Below are positions 62,615 through 64,000 of a DNA stretch of 64,000 nt, one piece after another (within the stretch, counting starts at the first letter, position 1; each line of letters opens with the position of its first letter). The stretch is taken from assembly GCF_004795835.1 (NCBI RefSeq), contig NZ_CP039249.1, positions 3,199,001 through 3,263,000 of the forward strand, written 5' to 3'. Under the pieces are notes generated by a model. The model searched no databases. It was not told the DNA's origin and saw nothing but the letters and a program-made list of their open reading frames with translations. This stretch comes from Sphingomonas sp. PAMC26645 (GTDB taxonomy: Bacteria > Pseudomonadota > Alphaproteobacteria > Sphingomonadales > Sphingomonadaceae). Made by a program: the position numbers and the translations under genes.

Positions 62615-64000
62615 TCAAATCTCGACCTGACTGCCCAATTCAACGACGCGGTTCGTCGGCAGGCGAAAGAACTCCATCGCGCTTTCTGCATTGCGCAGCA
62701 TCCACGCGAACAGCTTTTCGCGCCAGATCATCATGCCGGGCTTGTCCGACGCGAGCAGCGTCTGGCGGGATAGGAAGAAGCTGGTGTCCATCATCTTGAA
62801 GTCCGCACCGCAATTATGGACCTGGCGCAGCGCCGCGGGGACGTCGGCGTCCTCCATGAAGCCGTAGCGCAGCACGAGGCGGTGGAAACCGTCGCCGAGT
62901 TCCTCGCGCACCGCACGGTCATGCGCAGGCCAATAGGGCTGGCCGACGATCTTGACGGTGAGCAGGATGACGCGCTCGTGCAGCACCTTGTTGTGCTTGA
63001 GGTTGTGGAGCAGCGCGTGCGGCACGCCGTCCGCGGTCGAGGTCATGAATACCGCTGTGCCCGGCACGCGCGATGCCGAACTCGCCGCCGAGCCGATGAA
63101 GACCTTTATCGGCATCGCAGCCTCGTGCATCCGGTCGATCATCAACTGCCGCCCCTTCGACCACGTCGTCAGGAAGGTGAAGATGATGAACCCGACCAGC
63201 AGCGGGAACCAGCCGCCGGCCGGCACCTTGGTCAGATTGGCCGCGAAATAGGCGCCGTCGACGGTAAAGAAGATCGCCAGCAGCGGGATCGCCGCGATCT
63301 TCGGCCAGTTCCAGAGGCGGAATAGGACGACGCCGAGCAGGCACGTGTCGATGAACATCGCCCCGGTCACCGCAATCCCGTACGCGCTCGTCAGGTTCGA
63401 CGAGGTGCGGAAGAACAGCACGAGCAGGATCACCATCACCATCAGCGCGCCGTTGACGAGCGGGATGTAGATCTGGCCGGCGGTCGAGGCGCTGGTGTGC
63501 TCGATCCGGAGGCGCGGGATGAAGCCGAGCTGGATCGCCTGCTGCGTTACCGAGAACGCGCCCGATATTACCGCCTGCGAGGCGATCACCGCGGCCATCG
63601 TCGCGAGGATGACGAGCGGAAGCTGGAGGCTTTCGGGGGCGAGATTGTAGAACGGGCTGACCAGCGCCTCGCGACCATCGCGGAACAGCAGCGCGCCCTG
63701 CCCCATGTAATTGAGGATCAGCGCGGGGAGTACGAAGAACAGCCACGACAGGCCAATCGGCTTCCGGCCGAAATGCCCCATGTCCGCATACAGCGCTTCC
63801 GCGCCGGTGACAGCGAGGACGACCGAGCCGAGTGCGAGGAACGCCCGCTCGGGATCGATGATGAAGAACTCGACCGCATAATGCGGCGACAACGCCCAGA
63901 GCACCTCGGGGGTCTGGACGATGCTGAGGATTCCGAGCACCGCGATGACGCTGAAATACACCAGCATGATCGGCCCGAACACGAGGCCGATGCGCGCGGT
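62615..64000 (-). CDS. kup: Kup-type potassium transporter, 5' end outside the window
   Basis: About 462 C-terminal residues are visible; the gene continues past the right edge. It belongs to the KUP/HAK family: [54 protein letters not shown], and [20 protein letters not shown] are family hallmarks in a membrane domain of about 12 helices. A cytoplasmic C-terminal domain follows. It imports potassium, probably with protons. Nothing in the visible part suggests inactivation. Confidence 0.95.
   Translation of the reverse strand, partial: TARIGLVFGPIMLVYFSVIAVLGILSIVQTPEVLWALSPHYAVEFFIIDPERAFLALGSVVLAVTGAEALYADMGHFGRKPIGLSWLFFVLPALILNYMGQGALLFRDGREALVSPFYNLAPESLQLPLVILATMAAVIASQAVISGAFSVTQQAIQLGFIPRLRIEHTSASTAGQIYIPLVNGALMVMVILLVLFFRTSSNLTSAYGIAVTGAMFIDTCLLGVVLFRLWNWPKIAAIPLLAIFFTVDGAYFAANLTKVPAGGWFPLLVGFIIFTFLTTWSKGRQLMIDRMHEAAMPIKVFIGSAASSASRVPGTAVFMTSTADGVPHALLHNLKHNKVLHERVILLTVKIVGQPYWPAHDRAVREELGDGFHRLVLRYGFMEDADVPAALRQVHNCGADFKMMDTSFFLSRQTLLASDKPGMMIWREKLFAWMLRNAESAMEFFRLPTNRVVELGSQVEI

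Overview
The window is high-GC DNA from an alphaproteobacterium, most probably a Sphingomonas or close relative. This rests on a Caulobacter-type oxidative pentose cluster, a sphingomonad-style exosortase A (XrtA) exopolysaccharide locus, a MucR-family regulator, and several families of GC-rich palindromic repeats. No rRNA or CRISPR array was seen; one tRNA (elongator Met) is present.

Region 1 (about 0.5-15.9 kb) is accessory DNA. It holds a MucR-type regulator, poorly characterised ORFs, an ArsR-type regulator and a probable genome-conflict locus. On the minus strand this locus encodes an ADP-ribosyltransferase-like protein, a 747-aa protein that appears to join a degenerate FtsZ/tubulin-like domain to a PD-(D/E)XK nuclease-like domain, and a uracil-DNA-glycosylase-like protein. 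Divergent from it lie a D12-class adenine methyltransferase, a small basic protein and a papain/C39-like cysteine peptidase. Next comes a scar in which a 5'-truncated alpha/beta hydrolase gene meets a 5'-truncated tniB head to head, followed by an intact-looking tniQ, a possible Tn402-type transposon end, a membrane protein and about 1.4 kb of decayed sequence. This is the best place to look for an undescribed system.

Region 2 (15.9-25.6 kb) is a complete Weimberg-type pentose oxidation cluster: 2-keto-3-deoxy-pentonate dehydratase, pentose dehydrogenase, lactonase, sugar porter, pentonate dehydratase, LacI-type repressor and alpha-ketoglutarate semialdehyde dehydrogenase. Similar imperfect palindromes that could be operators precede several of the genes.

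Region 3 (25.9-36.1 kb) carries a hybrid histidine kinase with an N-terminal ribbon-helix-helix segment, isocitrate lyase, a small stress-type operon (SRPBCC protein, zinc alcohol dehydrogenase, SDR, DUF4142 protein) and formate-tetrahydrofolate ligase.

Region 4 (36.2-53.6 kb) is the XrtA/PEP-CTERM-associated exopolysaccharide locus. Twelve minus-strand genes, many with ATGA/GTGA overlaps, run from the acyl-CoA ligase to the amidotransferase; an acyl carrier protein and two alpha/beta-hydrolase-type genes diverge from them. Palindromic repeats have entered two of these coding sequences (one at two sites) without breaking the frame.

Region 5 (53.7-64.0 kb) holds thioredoxin reductase, two FdhF/YdeP-type molybdopterin oxidoreductases enclosing mobA, fdhD and a formate/nitrite channel, then tRNA-Met, a 2'-5' RNA ligase-like protein and the 3' part of kup, which runs off the window. 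Together with fhs in region 3, this suggests substantial capacity for handling formate.
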